64,000 nt of DNA from an uncultured Erythrobacter sp. (GTDB lineage: Bacteria; Pseudomonadota; Alphaproteobacteria; Sphingomonadales; Sphingomonadaceae): positions 1 through 64,000 of the forward strand of contig NZ_CANMPJ010000002.1 of the NCBI RefSeq assembly GCF_947499705.1, written 5' to 3'. The position numbers and the translations under genes are program-made. Below, piece by piece: positions 23,857 through 32,822 of the stretch. The notes under the pieces are model-generated. The model made no database searches, was not told the origin of the DNA, and was given only the letters and a program-made list of their open reading frames with translations. Position 1 is the stretch's first letter; every line of letters begins with the position of its first letter.

Positions 23857-24575
23857 CTCTGCACCACCACCCATTCGAGCGGCTCCTCAGCCGCCTCGCT
23901 CACCAATTGACTGTTGGCGCTCCATAGCAGCCAAGGGCGCGGCGCGTAATCGGGGCGTGCGCGGTCACGCGTCAGCCACAGGTCGCGTGCCAGGCTCCGC
24001 GCGGTGCGATGGCGCTGCTCGAACGCCTTGCCCAGCTTCAGCACCACCGGCTTCCCGGCGTGCATCTCGATCTGGTTGACCAATGTCAGCAGTTCGCTTT
24101 CGACCGCCGCATCGCTCACCGGTTCGGCGCATTGATCACCGGTCGCCTCAAGCGCGATGGCGGGAGGAAGCAGTTTCGCATTGCGCGGCACCATCCGGGT
24201 AAATCGCTTCGATTGCGGATCCGCCCGCAGACAAGGATCGAACAGCAGGACCACTCCCACTTCGAGCCCCGATTCCTTCGCCTGCGCAAACCGACTGGCG
24301 AAATCATCATCCAGCGCACGCGAGGCTGGTTGCAGGTCGAGATAGGCGAACTGCGCTCCGACGGCTTTGAGCGTCGTGAAATTGATCCCGTTCACCTCGC
24401 TCGGGATGACAGCGCCTTGCTCGGGATACAGTTCTTCGGAGGGGCGCCAGGTGCGCATGTCCCACCAGAACCAGGCCGCGAACGCGATGCCGACCAGCGC
24501 TAGCAATGCGATGCTGCGCCAAATCCAGCGGCGCAGCGTGCCGCCCTTTTTGCGGCTTGATCGTCTGCGCGCCAT
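23853..24575 (-). CDS. Membrane-anchored GH25-like (lysozyme-fold) protein, probably catalytically impaired
   Basis: A 240-residue protein with a basic N-terminus, one membrane span (about 17-38) and an extracytoplasmic domain. It follows the GH25 muramidase plan: NGINFTTLKAVGAQFAYLDL, DDDFASRFAQAKESGLEVGVVLLFDPC and a late LWSANSQL strand. The catalytic DxE of GH25 appears as ALE (141-143), so the Asp is lost while the Glu stays, and the first-strand Asp is also not evident. It may bind rather than cut peptidoglycan. It overlaps cdd by four bases and follows the UPF0262 gene by six bases. Confidence 0.6.
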   Translation of the reverse strand: MARRRSSRKKGGTLRRWIWRSIALLALVGIAFAAWFWWDMRTWRPSEELYPEQGAVIPSEVNGINFTTLKAVGAQFAYLDLQPASRALDDDFASRFAQAKESGLEVGVVLLFDPCLRADPQSKRFTRMVPRNAKLLPPAIALEATGDQCAEPVSDAAVESELLTLVNQIEMHAGKPVVLKLGKAFEQRHRTARSLARDLWLTRDRARPDYAPRPWLLWSANSQLVSEAAEEPLEWVVVQR

Positions 24576-24581
24576 CTGTGC

Positions 24582-25088
24582 CTAGCCTTTGATGTGTAGC
24601 ACGCAAATCAGCGTGAAGAGACGCCGCGCGGTGGCAAAATCGGTCTCGACCTTGCCTTCGAGCCGTTCCTGCAGCAGCTCGGCCGCATTGTTGTGAATGC
24701 CGCGCCGGGCCATGTCGATCGTCTCGATCTCCGACGGGGTCGCCTTGCGGATCGCCTGGTAATACGAATCGCAGATTGCAAAATACTCGCGGATCGGACG
24801 GCGGAAACGCGCCAGCCCAATCAGCAGCGTCTCAAGCAAATCCTCGTCGGTATCGCTGATATCCATTGCCAGCCGTCCGTCGCGCACTGCCAATTGTAAG
24901 CGATAGGGGCCATTCGCACCCCGCTCCGCGCTGCGCACCGGCTTGAACGTGTTTTCCTCGATCAGATCGTAAATCGCGACGCGCCGTTCCTGTTCGACAT
25001 CGGCATTGCGCCACAGGATCGTCTCTTCATCGAGAGCGATGTGGGCAATGCGAAACGAGCTCGCGGAATCAGGCGGTATTTCGACCAT
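24582..25088 (-). CDS. UPF0262 family protein
   Basis: A 168-residue cytosolic protein of a conserved alphaproteobacterial family of unknown function. It starts MVEIPPDSASSFRIAHIAL and has the family blocks ERRVAIYDLIEENTFKP, DISDTDEDLLETLLIGLARFRRPIREYF and DMARRGIHNNAAELLQERL. The frame stays open far upstream (to 26639), but only as a shadow of dnaB on the other strand. The family sequence starts at the ATG at 25088, and GAAGG lies about ten bases before it. It is divergent from dnaB and first in a short operon with the GH25-like gene and cdd. Confidence 0.9.
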   Translation of the reverse strand: MVEIPPDSASSFRIAHIALDEETILWRNADVEQERRVAIYDLIEENTFKPVRSAERGANGPYRLQLAVRDGRLAMDISDTDEDLLETLLIGLARFRRPIREYFAICDSYYQAIRKATPSEIETIDMARRGIHNNAAELLQERLEGKVETDFATARRLFTLICVLHIKG

Positions 25089-25149
25089 GACATTCGCGCC
25101 TTCGCAGATGGCGGGGTTGCACTTCAAGCTCTTCCGACAACCATCCCCG

Positions 25150-25158
25150 CTATCCACA
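25150..25158 (+). promoter_or_regulatory. Possible DnaA box upstream of dnaB
   Basis: CTATCCACA differs from the consensus TTATCCACA at one position and lies in the 138-bp divergent region between the UPF0262 gene and dnaB. A single near-match can occur by chance. Confidence 0.3.
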
Positions 25159-25226
25159 GCGTCCGCAAAAAAATTAACCTCCAAAAGCGGTTGCCTTAAT
25201 CGGGTTTGTAAGAGCATCAGGCGCCC

Positions 25227-26735
25227 ATGGCCGAACCTGAAAAGCTCCAACTCGTCGAAGGCGATTCGACGACCGCACGCAAATTGCCTTCGAATCTCGA
25301 AGCCGAGGCGGCGTTTCTGGGCGCGGTCCTGATCGACAATCGCGTGATCGAAGAGCTGCAAACGCCGATCCGGCCAGATCATTTCTTTGAGCCGCTGCAT
25401 GATCGGATCTTTGAGCGGGTGCTCACGCTGATCGAGCGCAACGCGACCGCATCGCCGGTGACATTGCGCCCCTATTTCGAAGCCGATGAAGCGCTGAAGG
25501 AACTGGGCGGCACGAGCTACCTCGCGCAGCTCACGGCCAACGGCGCAGGCTTGCTCGCCCCGCGCGAACTGGCGCAGCAAATCTACGATCTGGCACTGCT
25601 GCGCGAACTCGTAAGCGTGGGGCGCGGGTTGGTCGAAGGGGCACTCGATACCTCGGAAGAAGTCGATCCGATGGACCGGATTTCTCAGGCCGAAGCCGAC
25701 CTGTTCAAGGTTGCCGAAGGGGCCGCGACCGGCAGCGAGGCCGCCAGCTTCCGCGATGCGGCGCTGACCGCGATCAAGATGGCGGAAGCCGCGATGAATT
25801 CGGGCGGGGGCCTGTCGGGCAAGACGACCGGCCTCGACTCGATTGACCAGAAAACATCGGGCCTCCACGAATCCGACCTGATCATCCTCGCCGGACGTCC
25901 CGGTATGGGCAAGACCTCGCTCGCCACCAATATCGCGTTCAACTGCGCGGAAGCGCATCTCGAGTGGCAGCGCGATGGCGGCGAGTTCAACTATGGCGCT
26001 CCAGCAGCTTTCTTCAGCCTTGAAATGAGCGCGGACCAGCTCGCCACACGTATCCTCGCCGAGCAGGCCGAGATTAGTTCCGAGGCGCTGCGTAGCGGTA
26101 AGATGAGCCGGGATGACTTTCAGAAGCTCAGCTTTGCAAGCCAGCGGCTTGCCGAATTGCCGCTGTATATCGACGACACGCCGGCACTCACCATCGGCGC
26201 GCTTCGGACACGCGCGCGGCGTCTGAAACGACGGCACGATATCGGGCTGATCGTGGTCGACTATCTGCAATTGTTGCAGGGCTCTGGCCGCGCCAATGAC
26301 AACCGCGTCAACGAAATCTCGGAGATCAGCCGTGGTCTGAAGACACTGGCCAAGGAACTCAGCGTCCCGGTCATAGCGCTCTCGCAGCTCAGCCGTGCAG
26401 TCGAGCAGCGTGAGGACAAGCGCCCGATGCTGTCCGACCTCAGAGAGTCCGGCTCGATCGAGCAGGACGCCGATATGGTCTGGTTCGTCTACCGCGACGA
26501 CTATTACCTCGAGGCGATCAAGCCCGATTTCCCAACCGAAGCGAGCAGCGTCGAAGCGGTCGAAAAGTATCGCGCCTGGGAAGAGAAATACGAGGAACTG
26601 AAAAACAAGGCCTCGGTCAACATCGCCAAACAACGCCACGGCTCAACCGGCAACGTCCCGCTGCTGTTCCAGAGCGAGTTCACCAAGTTCACCTCGCCGA
26701 ATATGAAAGACTATTCGGATTGGGGTTATGAGTAG
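25227..26735 (+). CDS. dnaB: Replicative DNA helicase DnaB
   Basis: The hexameric 5'-3' replicative helicase. The 502 residues show the N-terminal primase-interacting domain (KLPSNLEAEAAFLGAVLID near 17-35), a linker, and the RecA-like motor with Walker A AGRPGMGKTSLA, FFSLEMSADQLATRIL (H1a/2), VVDYLQLL and LRESGSIEQDADMVWFVYR (motif 4 with the arginine finger region). No intein is present: the P-loop and DYLQL sites are intact. It is monocistronic, convergent with the phospholipase-D gene three bases later. Confidence 0.98.
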   Translation: MAEPEKLQLVEGDSTTARKLPSNLEAEAAFLGAVLIDNRVIEELQTPIRPDHFFEPLHDRIFERVLTLIERNATASPVTLRPYFEADEALKELGGTSYLAQLTANGAGLLAPRELAQQIYDLALLRELVSVGRGLVEGALDTSEEVDPMDRISQAEADLFKVAEGAATGSEAASFRDAALTAIKMAEAAMNSGGGLSGKTTGLDSIDQKTSGLHESDLIILAGRPGMGKTSLATNIAFNCAEAHLEWQRDGGEFNYGAPAAFFSLEMSADQLATRILAEQAEISSEALRSGKMSRDDFQKLSFASQRLAELPLYIDDTPALTIGALRTRARRLKRRHDIGLIVVDYLQLLQGSGRANDNRVNEISEISRGLKTLAKELSVPVIALSQLSRAVEQREDKRPMLSDLRESGSIEQDADMVWFVYRDDYYLEAIKPDFPTEASSVEAVEKYRAWEEKYEELKNKASVNIAKQRHGSTGNVPLLFQSEFTKFTSPNMKDYSDWGYE

Positions 26736-26738
26736 AGC

Positions 26739-27923
26739 TCAGCCGTTGAGCGTTCGCGTAATCCGATAATCGGCCAATGCGATCAGGTGACTGATCGTCC
26801 AGCGAAACCGATTAAACAGAGTTGCGCGCTCGCCATACCACTCATCGGTTACGTGGATGCTCGCCGCTTCGAGATGATCAACGAATTCGCGAAGGCGCCT
26901 CGCCAAAGCCGCATCTTCGACCCGCACCATCAACTCAACATTGATCCTGATTGAGCGTCTGTCGAGATTGGCACTACCAAAATAGCAGACATCGTCGACG
27001 ATCAGCAGCTTCATATGCAGCTTGCTCGGCTGGTACTCGTAAATGTCGGCGCCTGCACGCAGCAGCTTCTTATAGAGCAGCCGCGCGACGTCGATGGTGG
27101 CGTCTATATCCGATTTGCCAGCGGTGATGATCCGTGCCTCGCCCCGCCGTGCAATCCGCGCCATCAACCGCTGAAGGCTGCGCGGCGGCGAGAAATAGGC
27201 ACTGACCGTGTCGAGCTTTCGCCCTTTGGTGAGGTCTTGCCTGAAGCGCCAGGCCCAATTGCCGCGGCGAACCAGAGGGCCGCCAACCAACAATTGCACC
27301 GGCCCATCACCCGCATCCCAGTTTTTCACCATGCGGCGCAGCAGGCGAAACTGAGACCCCTCGCCTTCCACCCAGGCACGCAGCAAAGCAAACCAGCGGA
27401 CGAACCGATCGACAACTGGACCTTCGATCGCGACGCCGATGTCGCACCAGCCGTTGTTCTCGGGCGTATCGTAGTATTGGTCGGACACGTTCGCGCCGCC
27501 CGTCATCACTCGGGCCCCGTCGGCGATCACGAATTTCTGGTGGTTACGGATCAGGTATCGAACGTTCCAGCGCGGCGAAAAGACCGAGAAATGCCCGCCC
27601 GCTTCGACCAACGGGTCGAAGAAGTGATCGGGCGCGTCACTGCCGAAAGCATCTATGATCAGGTGGACTTCCACACCGCGCTTCACGGCCTCAATCAGCG
27701 CGTCCCTTACCCGTGTTCCCGCATGGTCGTGCTGGAACATGTAATAGAATACATAGACTGAACACTGCGCGCATTCGATGTGGTCGATCAGGGCCGCCAG
27801 ACGATCCGAGCCGCGCGGATAAAACGTGAAGGCATGGCCCTGCGCCTCCAGCTGAAAGCTATCCGCATCCTGATAATCGCTTTGCGGCGTCGTGGCCGGG
27901 TCGGGGGCATTTCCCATATCCAT
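26739..27923 (-). CDS. Phospholipase D-superfamily protein, cardiolipin-synthase-like
   Basis: A 394-residue protein with two HKD active-site motifs: HQKFVIAD (His128, Lys130, Asp135) followed by GGANVSD, and LHMKLLIVD (His303, Lys305, Asp310) followed by GSANLDRRS. The pattern fits a cardiolipin synthase of the ClsB type, which joins two phosphatidylglycerols or uses phosphatidylethanolamine. It lacks the N-terminal membrane spans of ClsA and is short for the family, so another phosphatidyl transferase is possible. The stop lies three bases from the convergent dnaB stop. Confidence 0.85.
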   Translation of the reverse strand: MDMGNAPDPATTPQSDYQDADSFQLEAQGHAFTFYPRGSDRLAALIDHIECAQCSVYVFYYMFQHDHAGTRVRDALIEAVKRGVEVHLIIDAFGSDAPDHFFDPLVEAGGHFSVFSPRWNVRYLIRNHQKFVIADGARVMTGGANVSDQYYDTPENNGWCDIGVAIEGPVVDRFVRWFALLRAWVEGEGSQFRLLRRMVKNWDAGDGPVQLLVGGPLVRRGNWAWRFRQDLTKGRKLDTVSAYFSPPRSLQRLMARIARRGEARIITAGKSDIDATIDVARLLYKKLLRAGADIYEYQPSKLHMKLLIVDDVCYFGSANLDRRSIRINVELMVRVEDAALARRLREFVDHLEAASIHVTDEWYGERATLFNRFRWTISHLIALADYRITRTLNG

Positions 27924-27962
27924 AATCAGCCAATGCGCGACTGCGTGCGAAGTTGCAATTTC

Positions 27963-27990
27963 TTGACTCTGCGCCCCCTCGTGCCTAGGT
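27963..27990 (+). promoter_or_regulatory. Promoter candidate for rpoZ
   Basis: TTGACT (27963-27968), a 16-bp spacer and TAGGTG (27985-27990), 41 bp before the rpoZ start. The -35 is good and the -10 weak. Confidence 0.35.
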
Positions 27991-28030
27991 GCAGCGCTCT
28001 TTCAGACAATTCAGATTCAAGAGGCCCACG

Positions 28031-28375
28031 ATGGCACGCGTTACCGTTGAAGATTGCGTCGACAAGGTTCCCAACCGGTTCGACCTCGTATTGCTTGCCG
28101 CACAGCGTGCGCGTGAGATCTCCGGTGGCAGCGAACTGACGCTCGAACGCGACCGGGATAAGAACCCGGTTGTGGCTCTGCGTGAGATTGCGGAACAGAC
28201 CATCAAGCCGAAGGAACTGAGCGAGTCGCTCGTAACCGGCCTGCAGAAGATTCTGCCGGACGATGAAGACGAAGCGGATGACATCGGTTCGCTGAGCCAG
28301 TCGGCCGAAGCGCTGCGCATCACCGCATCGGCGCCGACCCGTTCGACCTCGATCGGGGCCGACTACGAAGGCTGA
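28031..28375 (+). CDS. rpoZ: RNA polymerase omega subunit
   Basis: The small subunit that assists assembly of RNA polymerase. It starts [31 protein letters not shown], the invariant omega pattern, followed by [15 protein letters not shown]. The 114 residues include an acidic and then Ser/Thr-rich tail typical of alphaproteobacteria. The start is fixed by the conserved N-terminus, although the frame is open 14 codons further upstream. A strong terminator follows. Confidence 0.97.
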   Translation: MARVTVEDCVDKVPNRFDLVLLAAQRAREISGGSELTLERDRDKNPVVALREIAEQTIKPKELSESLVTGLQKILPDDEDEADDIGSLSQSAEALRITASAPTRSTSIGADYEG

Positions 28376-28430
28376 TTTTGCGGCGCAGGCCCAGCCGCCA
28401 GCGCAAGAGACAGAAACTGTCCCGTTTTGG

Positions 28431-28458
28431 AAAAGGCCGCCACTTTGGCGGCCTTTTT
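28431..28458 (+). terminator. Rho-independent terminator after rpoZ
   Basis: GGCCGCC (28435-28441) pairs with GGCGGCC (28447-28453) over a 5-nt loop, flanked by AAAA and TTTTT, a near-symmetric design that could work in both directions. Confidence 0.9.
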
Positions 28459-28586
28459 CGTGCGCGACGTGACACTATTCTAACGCGGCATCGCAGGTCT
28501 TGCCTGAATTTGCCGTGCGTGTAACACCGTCTCTTGTAACCAAACCGTCATAAAGCTGATCGGCGAAGGACTTAATAGCGAACACC

Positions 28587-29318
28587 ATGGCATCGATTGC
28601 GATCTACAGTGTGAAAGGCGGCGTCGGCAAAACGACCTTTGCGGTCAACCTTGCCTGGTGCGCCGCCAGCATTTCGCGCCGCAAGACTCTGCTGTGGGAC
28701 CTCGATGCGTCGAATGGTTCGGGCTATCTGCTCGGCGTCGATCCGAAGAAGAAGCGCACAGCGGAATCGGTGTTCTCGGCTGATCGCCAGCCATCCAAGC
28801 TGATCCAGAAAACCGATTACGCCAATCTCGACCTGCTTCCCGCCGATGAGAGCATCCGGACGCTCGGGCGGCAATTCGACCGGATCGGCAAGAAGAAACG
28901 GCTGGCCAAGCTGACCGAGCAGCTGACCAAGGAATATGACCGCATCATCTTTGATTGCCCGCCGGTGCTCAACGAAATCAGCACGCAGGTGATGCGCGCA
29001 GCCGACCTCGTGATTGTTCCGCTACCGCCATCGCCGCTTTCGACGCGGGCGCTTGATCAGGTGGTCGAGGAAGTGCGGGGCAGCGGCAAAAGCCATCCTC
29101 CCATCCTGCCGGTCCTGTCGATGATCGACATGCGCCGGACGCTGCACCGCGAGGCGCGCGAGGCCAACAGGAAATGGCCCGTCATCCCGCTCGCCAGCGC
29201 AATCGAGCAATGCGCAGTCGAGCGTAAACCGGTCGGTGAGTTCGCGCCGCGTTCACCAGCCGCGCGTGGCTTCGCGCAATTGTGGACCGCGATCGAACGC
29301 AAGCTCGCAAAGAAGTAA
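28587..29318 (+). CDS. ParA/MinD-type ATPase
   Basis: A 243-residue deviant-Walker ATPase. The P-loop is VKGGVGKTT (9-17) with the signature Lys10. WDLDASNGSG gives the Walker A' Asp, and IIFDCPPVLNE the Walker B. DNA- or membrane-bound ParA-type proteins position chromosomes, plasmids or large protein complexes. There is no ParB-like gene or parS array beside it, and its neighbours are rpoZ and a DUF3667 gene, so the cargo is unknown. It lacks a long N-terminal helix-turn-helix extension. Confidence 0.88.
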   Translation: MASIAIYSVKGGVGKTTFAVNLAWCAASISRRKTLLWDLDASNGSGYLLGVDPKKKRTAESVFSADRQPSKLIQKTDYANLDLLPADESIRTLGRQFDRIGKKKRLAKLTEQLTKEYDRIIFDCPPVLNEISTQVMRAADLVIVPLPPSPLSTRALDQVVEEVRGSGKSHPPILPVLSMIDMRRTLHREAREANRKWPVIPLASAIEQCAVERKPVGEFAPRSPAARGFAQLWTAIERKLAKK

Positions 29319-29408
29319 GCGCTCCGAATAGAGCTTCAGCACAGACGGCGCATTGCATCGCAGCCGCTGCCCGGCTTATGGGCTTTGCAGCACAAGGGGC
29401 CTGTTTCG

Positions 29409-30683
29409 ATGAGCGATGTGACCGAAGGCATCGGTGGAGCGATTGAAGGCGCGCTGGCTGGACGCGCGGTCGAACCTGCTCATGGGGAAGGCAGCGGACA
29501 TTCAGCCGACCCCACTGCCTGCTCAAATTGCGGGGCCACGGTCACTGCGACCTATTGCCCCGATTGCGGGCAAAAGCGCCACATCCACCGCACCATATCG
29601 GCGATCATGCACGATCTGATCCACGGCGTGCTCCATCTCGACGGAAAGCTGTGGCACACACTGCCTCTGCTGGTTTTCAAACCGGGCAAGCTTACCCGCC
29701 GCTATATCGATGGCGAGCGCGCCAAGTTCGTCAGTCCGATGGCGATGTTCCTGTTCAGCGTGTTCGCGATGTTTGCGGTGTTCCAGGCAGTCGGGCTGAC
29801 CGCACCAACCGATCTTGTTGGCGACACCCGTGCGCAGGTCACGGACATGGTCGAAGCTGAGAGCCGCGTAGTCACGGCGCAAATCGCGGAGGTCGATAAA
29901 GAACTGGCCAAACCCGATCTTGATGAGGCTCGCCGAGCGGAACTGGAGACTCGCCGCGAGGGGCTGGAATCCGATCTCGCCTTGCTCGAAACGCGCGGAC
30001 AAAATCTCACTCGTATGCTGGCTTCGGGCGAAACAGAGTTGTTCGGCGACCTAGAGGCGGCGGGCGAGGACCAGTTAAGCGCGGCAAAAGCGAGGCTGGA
30101 AACTTTGCCCGAAGGGTCTTCCGAACGAGCCAACCTGGCAGCAGAGATCGCATCGGCTGAAGATGGCATCACGCGTCTGCAGCAGCTTGGAGATGCGAAT
30201 CTCTTCGTCACAACGGAAGATGGTTCCCTGAAGGTTTCCGAGACTGGCGTCGGTTTTCTGGATTCACTCCTGGACAAGTGGAACAAGAACCCTAGCCTGA
30301 TGCTCTACAAGCTCCAGGCGAATGGCTATAAATTCAGCTGGTTGCTGATCCCGCTATCAATCCCGTTCGTTTGGCTGACATTCGCCTGGCGACGGCGCTT
30401 CAAGGCATACGATCACGCCATTTTCGTGACCTACTCGCTTAGCTTCATGTCGCTCTTGTTCATTGTGATCTCACTGCTCGCCGCTAGCTCTCTCGACGGC
30501 ACAGGAGGCTGGGCATTCACGATCTTCGCGACAGTCGCCCCGCTGCATGTCTACAAACACCTGAAGCACACCTATGACCTTTCGCGTTTCTCGACGATTT
30601 GGCGCTTCTTGGTGCTCCTGGTGTGCATCATCATAATTCTGGTGCTGTTCCTGCAAGCGCTACTGGTACTGGGCGCATTTTGA
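29409..30683 (+). CDS. DUF3667 membrane protein with zinc ribbon and coiled coil
   Basis: A 424-residue protein. A zinc ribbon CxxC-x8-CxxC (Cys38, 41, 50, 53) is followed by the DUF3667 block (RTISAIMHDLIHGVLHLDGK and KPGKLTRRYIDGERAKFVSP) and a first membrane span near 110-128. A long charged coiled coil fills about residues 140-275 (many Glu/Lys/Leu), and then three or four more spans end the protein. The start ATG 29409 is preferred to an in-frame TTG eight codons earlier because AAGGGG lies about ten bases upstream. The function of the family is unknown. Confidence 0.8.
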   Translation: MSDVTEGIGGAIEGALAGRAVEPAHGEGSGHSADPTACSNCGATVTATYCPDCGQKRHIHRTISAIMHDLIHGVLHLDGKLWHTLPLLVFKPGKLTRRYIDGERAKFVSPMAMFLFSVFAMFAVFQAVGLTAPTDLVGDTRAQVTDMVEAESRVVTAQIAEVDKELAKPDLDEARRAELETRREGLESDLALLETRGQNLTRMLASGETELFGDLEAAGEDQLSAAKARLETLPEGSSERANLAAEIASAEDGITRLQQLGDANLFVTTEDGSLKVSETGVGFLDSLLDKWNKNPSLMLYKLQANGYKFSWLLIPLSIPFVWLTFAWRRRFKAYDHAIFVTYSLSFMSLLFIVISLLAASSLDGTGGWAFTIFATVAPLHVYKHLKHTYDLSRFSTIWRFLVLLVCIIIILVLFLQALLVLGAF

Positions 30684-30693
30684 ACCGCGCACG

Positions 30694-30725
30694 AAAAAGG
30701 CGCCCGGATCGCCTCCGGACGCCTT
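30694..30725 (-). terminator. Rho-independent terminator of ftsH
   Basis: AAGGCGcCCGG (30697-30707) pairs with CCGGaCGCCTT (30715-30725). On the minus strand the stem is followed by TTTTT (plus-strand A run 30694-30698), so it mainly ends the ftsH transcript. It also lies just past the convergent DUF3667 gene. Confidence 0.8.
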
Positions 30726-30746
30726 CAATTTCGCAAGTTCTAAGCC

Positions 30747-32708
30747 TTAGGCCCCCTGCGGGGCCTCATCACCGCTGCCGCCAAAGCGTTTGCCCGCTTT
30801 CGGGATAGCGGAGCCATGGGTCGGCGGAGTGATGCTCGGTCCCTTGGGCTCATCCGGACGGTCGATCTTGCCGGTGTCGAGCAGGGTCGTGATCTCATCG
30901 CCGGTCAGCGTTTCGTATTCGAGCAACGCTTGCGCGAGCAGATGAAGCTTGTCTTCCTGACTCTTCAGGATGTCCTCGGCGCGCTTCAGACCGCCTTCGA
31001 CCAGATCCTTGATCTCGGCATCGATCATCTTGTTGGTTTCTGCACCGGCCATCGTGCGCGAGGTCTGGCCCATGCCGAGATAGCCTTCCTGGCTCTGCTC
31101 GTACATCAGCGGCCCGAGCTTCTCGCTCATGCCCCATTTGGTGACCATGTTGCGCGCCAGATCGGTCGCATACTGAATATCGCTCGACGCACCGGACGAT
31201 ACCTTGTCGTGTCCGAAGATGATGTCTTCGGCGACGCGGCCACCCATCGCGACCGCGAGGTTCGCGTGCATCTTGTCGCGGTGATATGAGTAATTGTCGC
31301 GTTCCGGCAGGCGCATCACCATGCCCAGCGCACGGCCGCGCGGGATAATGGTCGCCTTGTGGATCGGGTCCGACGCCTCTTCGTTGACGCTGACCAGCGC
31401 GTGGCCCGCTTCGTGATAGGCGGTCATCTTCTTCTCATCGTCGGTCATGACCATGCTGCGACGCTCTGCGCCCATCATGACCTTATCCTTCGCGTCCTCG
31501 AATTCCTGCATCGCGACAAGGCGCTTGTTACGACGCGCTGCGAGCAAGGCTGCCTCGTTGACGAGGTTGGCGAGATCGGCGCCTGAGAAACCCGGCGTGC
31601 CGCGCGCAATAGTGCGCGGGTTCACGTCGGGAGCCAGCGGCACCTTCTTCATGTGAACGCCGAGAATTTTCTCGCGGCCATCGATATCTGGAATCGGCAC
31701 CACAACCTGGCGGTCGAACCGGCCCGGACGCAGCAGCGCAGGGTCAAGCACGTCGGGGCGGTTGGTCGCCGCGACAATAATAATGCCTTCGTTCGCTTCG
31801 AAACCGTCCATCTCGACCAGCAGCTGGTTGAGCGTTTGCTCGCGCTCGTCGTTCGAGTTGCCGAGTCCATGGCCACGCGAACGGCCGACGGCGTCGATTT
31901 CGTCGATGAAGACGATGCACGGCGCGTTCTTCTTGGCCTGTTCGAACATGTCGCGCACGCGGCTCGCGCCGACGCCGACAAACATTTCGACAAAGTCCGA
32001 ACCCGAGATCGTGAAGAACGGTACACCCGCTTCGCCTGCGATCGCGCGGGCGAGCAGTGTCTTACCAGTACCGGGCGAGCCGACGAGCAACGCGCCCTTC
32101 GGAATCTGACCACCGAGCTTTGAAAAGCGTTGCGGATCTTTGAGGAACTCGACGACTTCTTCCAGCTCTTCGCGCGCTTCATCAATACCGGCGACATCGT
32201 CGAAGGTCACACGGCCAGAGCGTTCGGTCAGCATCTTGGCCTTGGACTTGCCAAAGCCCATCGCGCCGCCTCCGCCGCCTTTCTGCACCTGCCGCAGCGC
32301 GAAGAACGCGATGCCGAGGATCAGAATGAAGGGCAACGACTGGATCAGGATGTAGAGCAGCATATTGGGCTGATCGCGTTCCTTACCCGAGAACTTGACG
32401 TCGTTCTCTTCGAGCAGTTCCGTAATCTTGGTGTCTGTCGGAACCGGGATGGTCGAGAACGGCTCGTTATTCTTGAGCGTGCCGGTGATGAGGTCCTGCC
32501 CCAACTGCACTTCTTCGACCTTGCCTTCGGTCACAGCGTCGCGGAATTCCGAATAGGTGATCGACGTGCCGGTGCTCTGCCCGGCATTGCCGAATAGGGA
32601 AACCACCAGCAGCAGCGCGAGGAAAATGCCGCCCCAGATCATCAATTGCTTCACCCACGGGTTCTGACCCTCGGGTGGCTCTTGTTGCGGATCGTTCTGC
32701 TCGCTCAT
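30747..32708 (-). CDS. ftsH: ATP-dependent zinc metalloprotease FtsH
   Basis: An inner-membrane AAA+ protease that removes misassembled membrane proteins and short-lived regulators. The 653 residues have an N-terminal span (about 21-41), a periplasmic domain, a second span (near 108-128), the AAA module with Walker A GSPGTGKT, Walker [10 protein letters not shown] and the second region of homology RPGRFDRQ, and the protease domain with the zinc motif HEAGH. A proline- and glycine-rich tail ends the chain. In many relatives tilS precedes ftsH; here the upstream neighbour is a TetR gene. Confidence 0.98.
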   Translation of the reverse strand: MSEQNDPQQEPPEGQNPWVKQLMIWGGIFLALLLVVSLFGNAGQSTGTSITYSEFRDAVTEGKVEEVQLGQDLITGTLKNNEPFSTIPVPTDTKITELLEENDVKFSGKERDQPNMLLYILIQSLPFILILGIAFFALRQVQKGGGGGAMGFGKSKAKMLTERSGRVTFDDVAGIDEAREELEEVVEFLKDPQRFSKLGGQIPKGALLVGSPGTGKTLLARAIAGEAGVPFFTISGSDFVEMFVGVGASRVRDMFEQAKKNAPCIVFIDEIDAVGRSRGHGLGNSNDEREQTLNQLLVEMDGFEANEGIIIVAATNRPDVLDPALLRPGRFDRQVVVPIPDIDGREKILGVHMKKVPLAPDVNPRTIARGTPGFSGADLANLVNEAALLAARRNKRLVAMQEFEDAKDKVMMGAERRSMVMTDDEKKMTAYHEAGHALVSVNEEASDPIHKATIIPRGRALGMVMRLPERDNYSYHRDKMHANLAVAMGGRVAEDIIFGHDKVSSGASSDIQYATDLARNMVTKWGMSEKLGPLMYEQSQEGYLGMGQTSRTMAGAETNKMIDAEIKDLVEGGLKRAEDILKSQEDKLHLLAQALLEYETLTGDEITTLLDTGKIDRPDEPKGPSITPPTHGSAIPKAGKRFGGSGDEAPQGA

Positions 32709-32822
32709 GCGGATAGTTCCTTTCTCACCCGGCTAATGTAGGAGAGCACGGGTGAATGGCAAGATAATGCGGGGCCGAGTGTTTGGTGCGAATTTCCGAA
32801 CACAGTAGTGCGATTTATCGAT

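Noticed and set aside
24582..26639. A 685-codon open frame on the minus strand opposite dnaB
   Set aside because: Only its last 168 codons look like a protein family (UPF0262). The rest is a mirror of dnaB codon periodicity in high-GC DNA.
28587..29318. Replication origin or plasmid partition locus around the ParA-like gene
   Set aside because: There is no ParB, parS-like repeats, replication initiator or AT-rich iteron region nearby.
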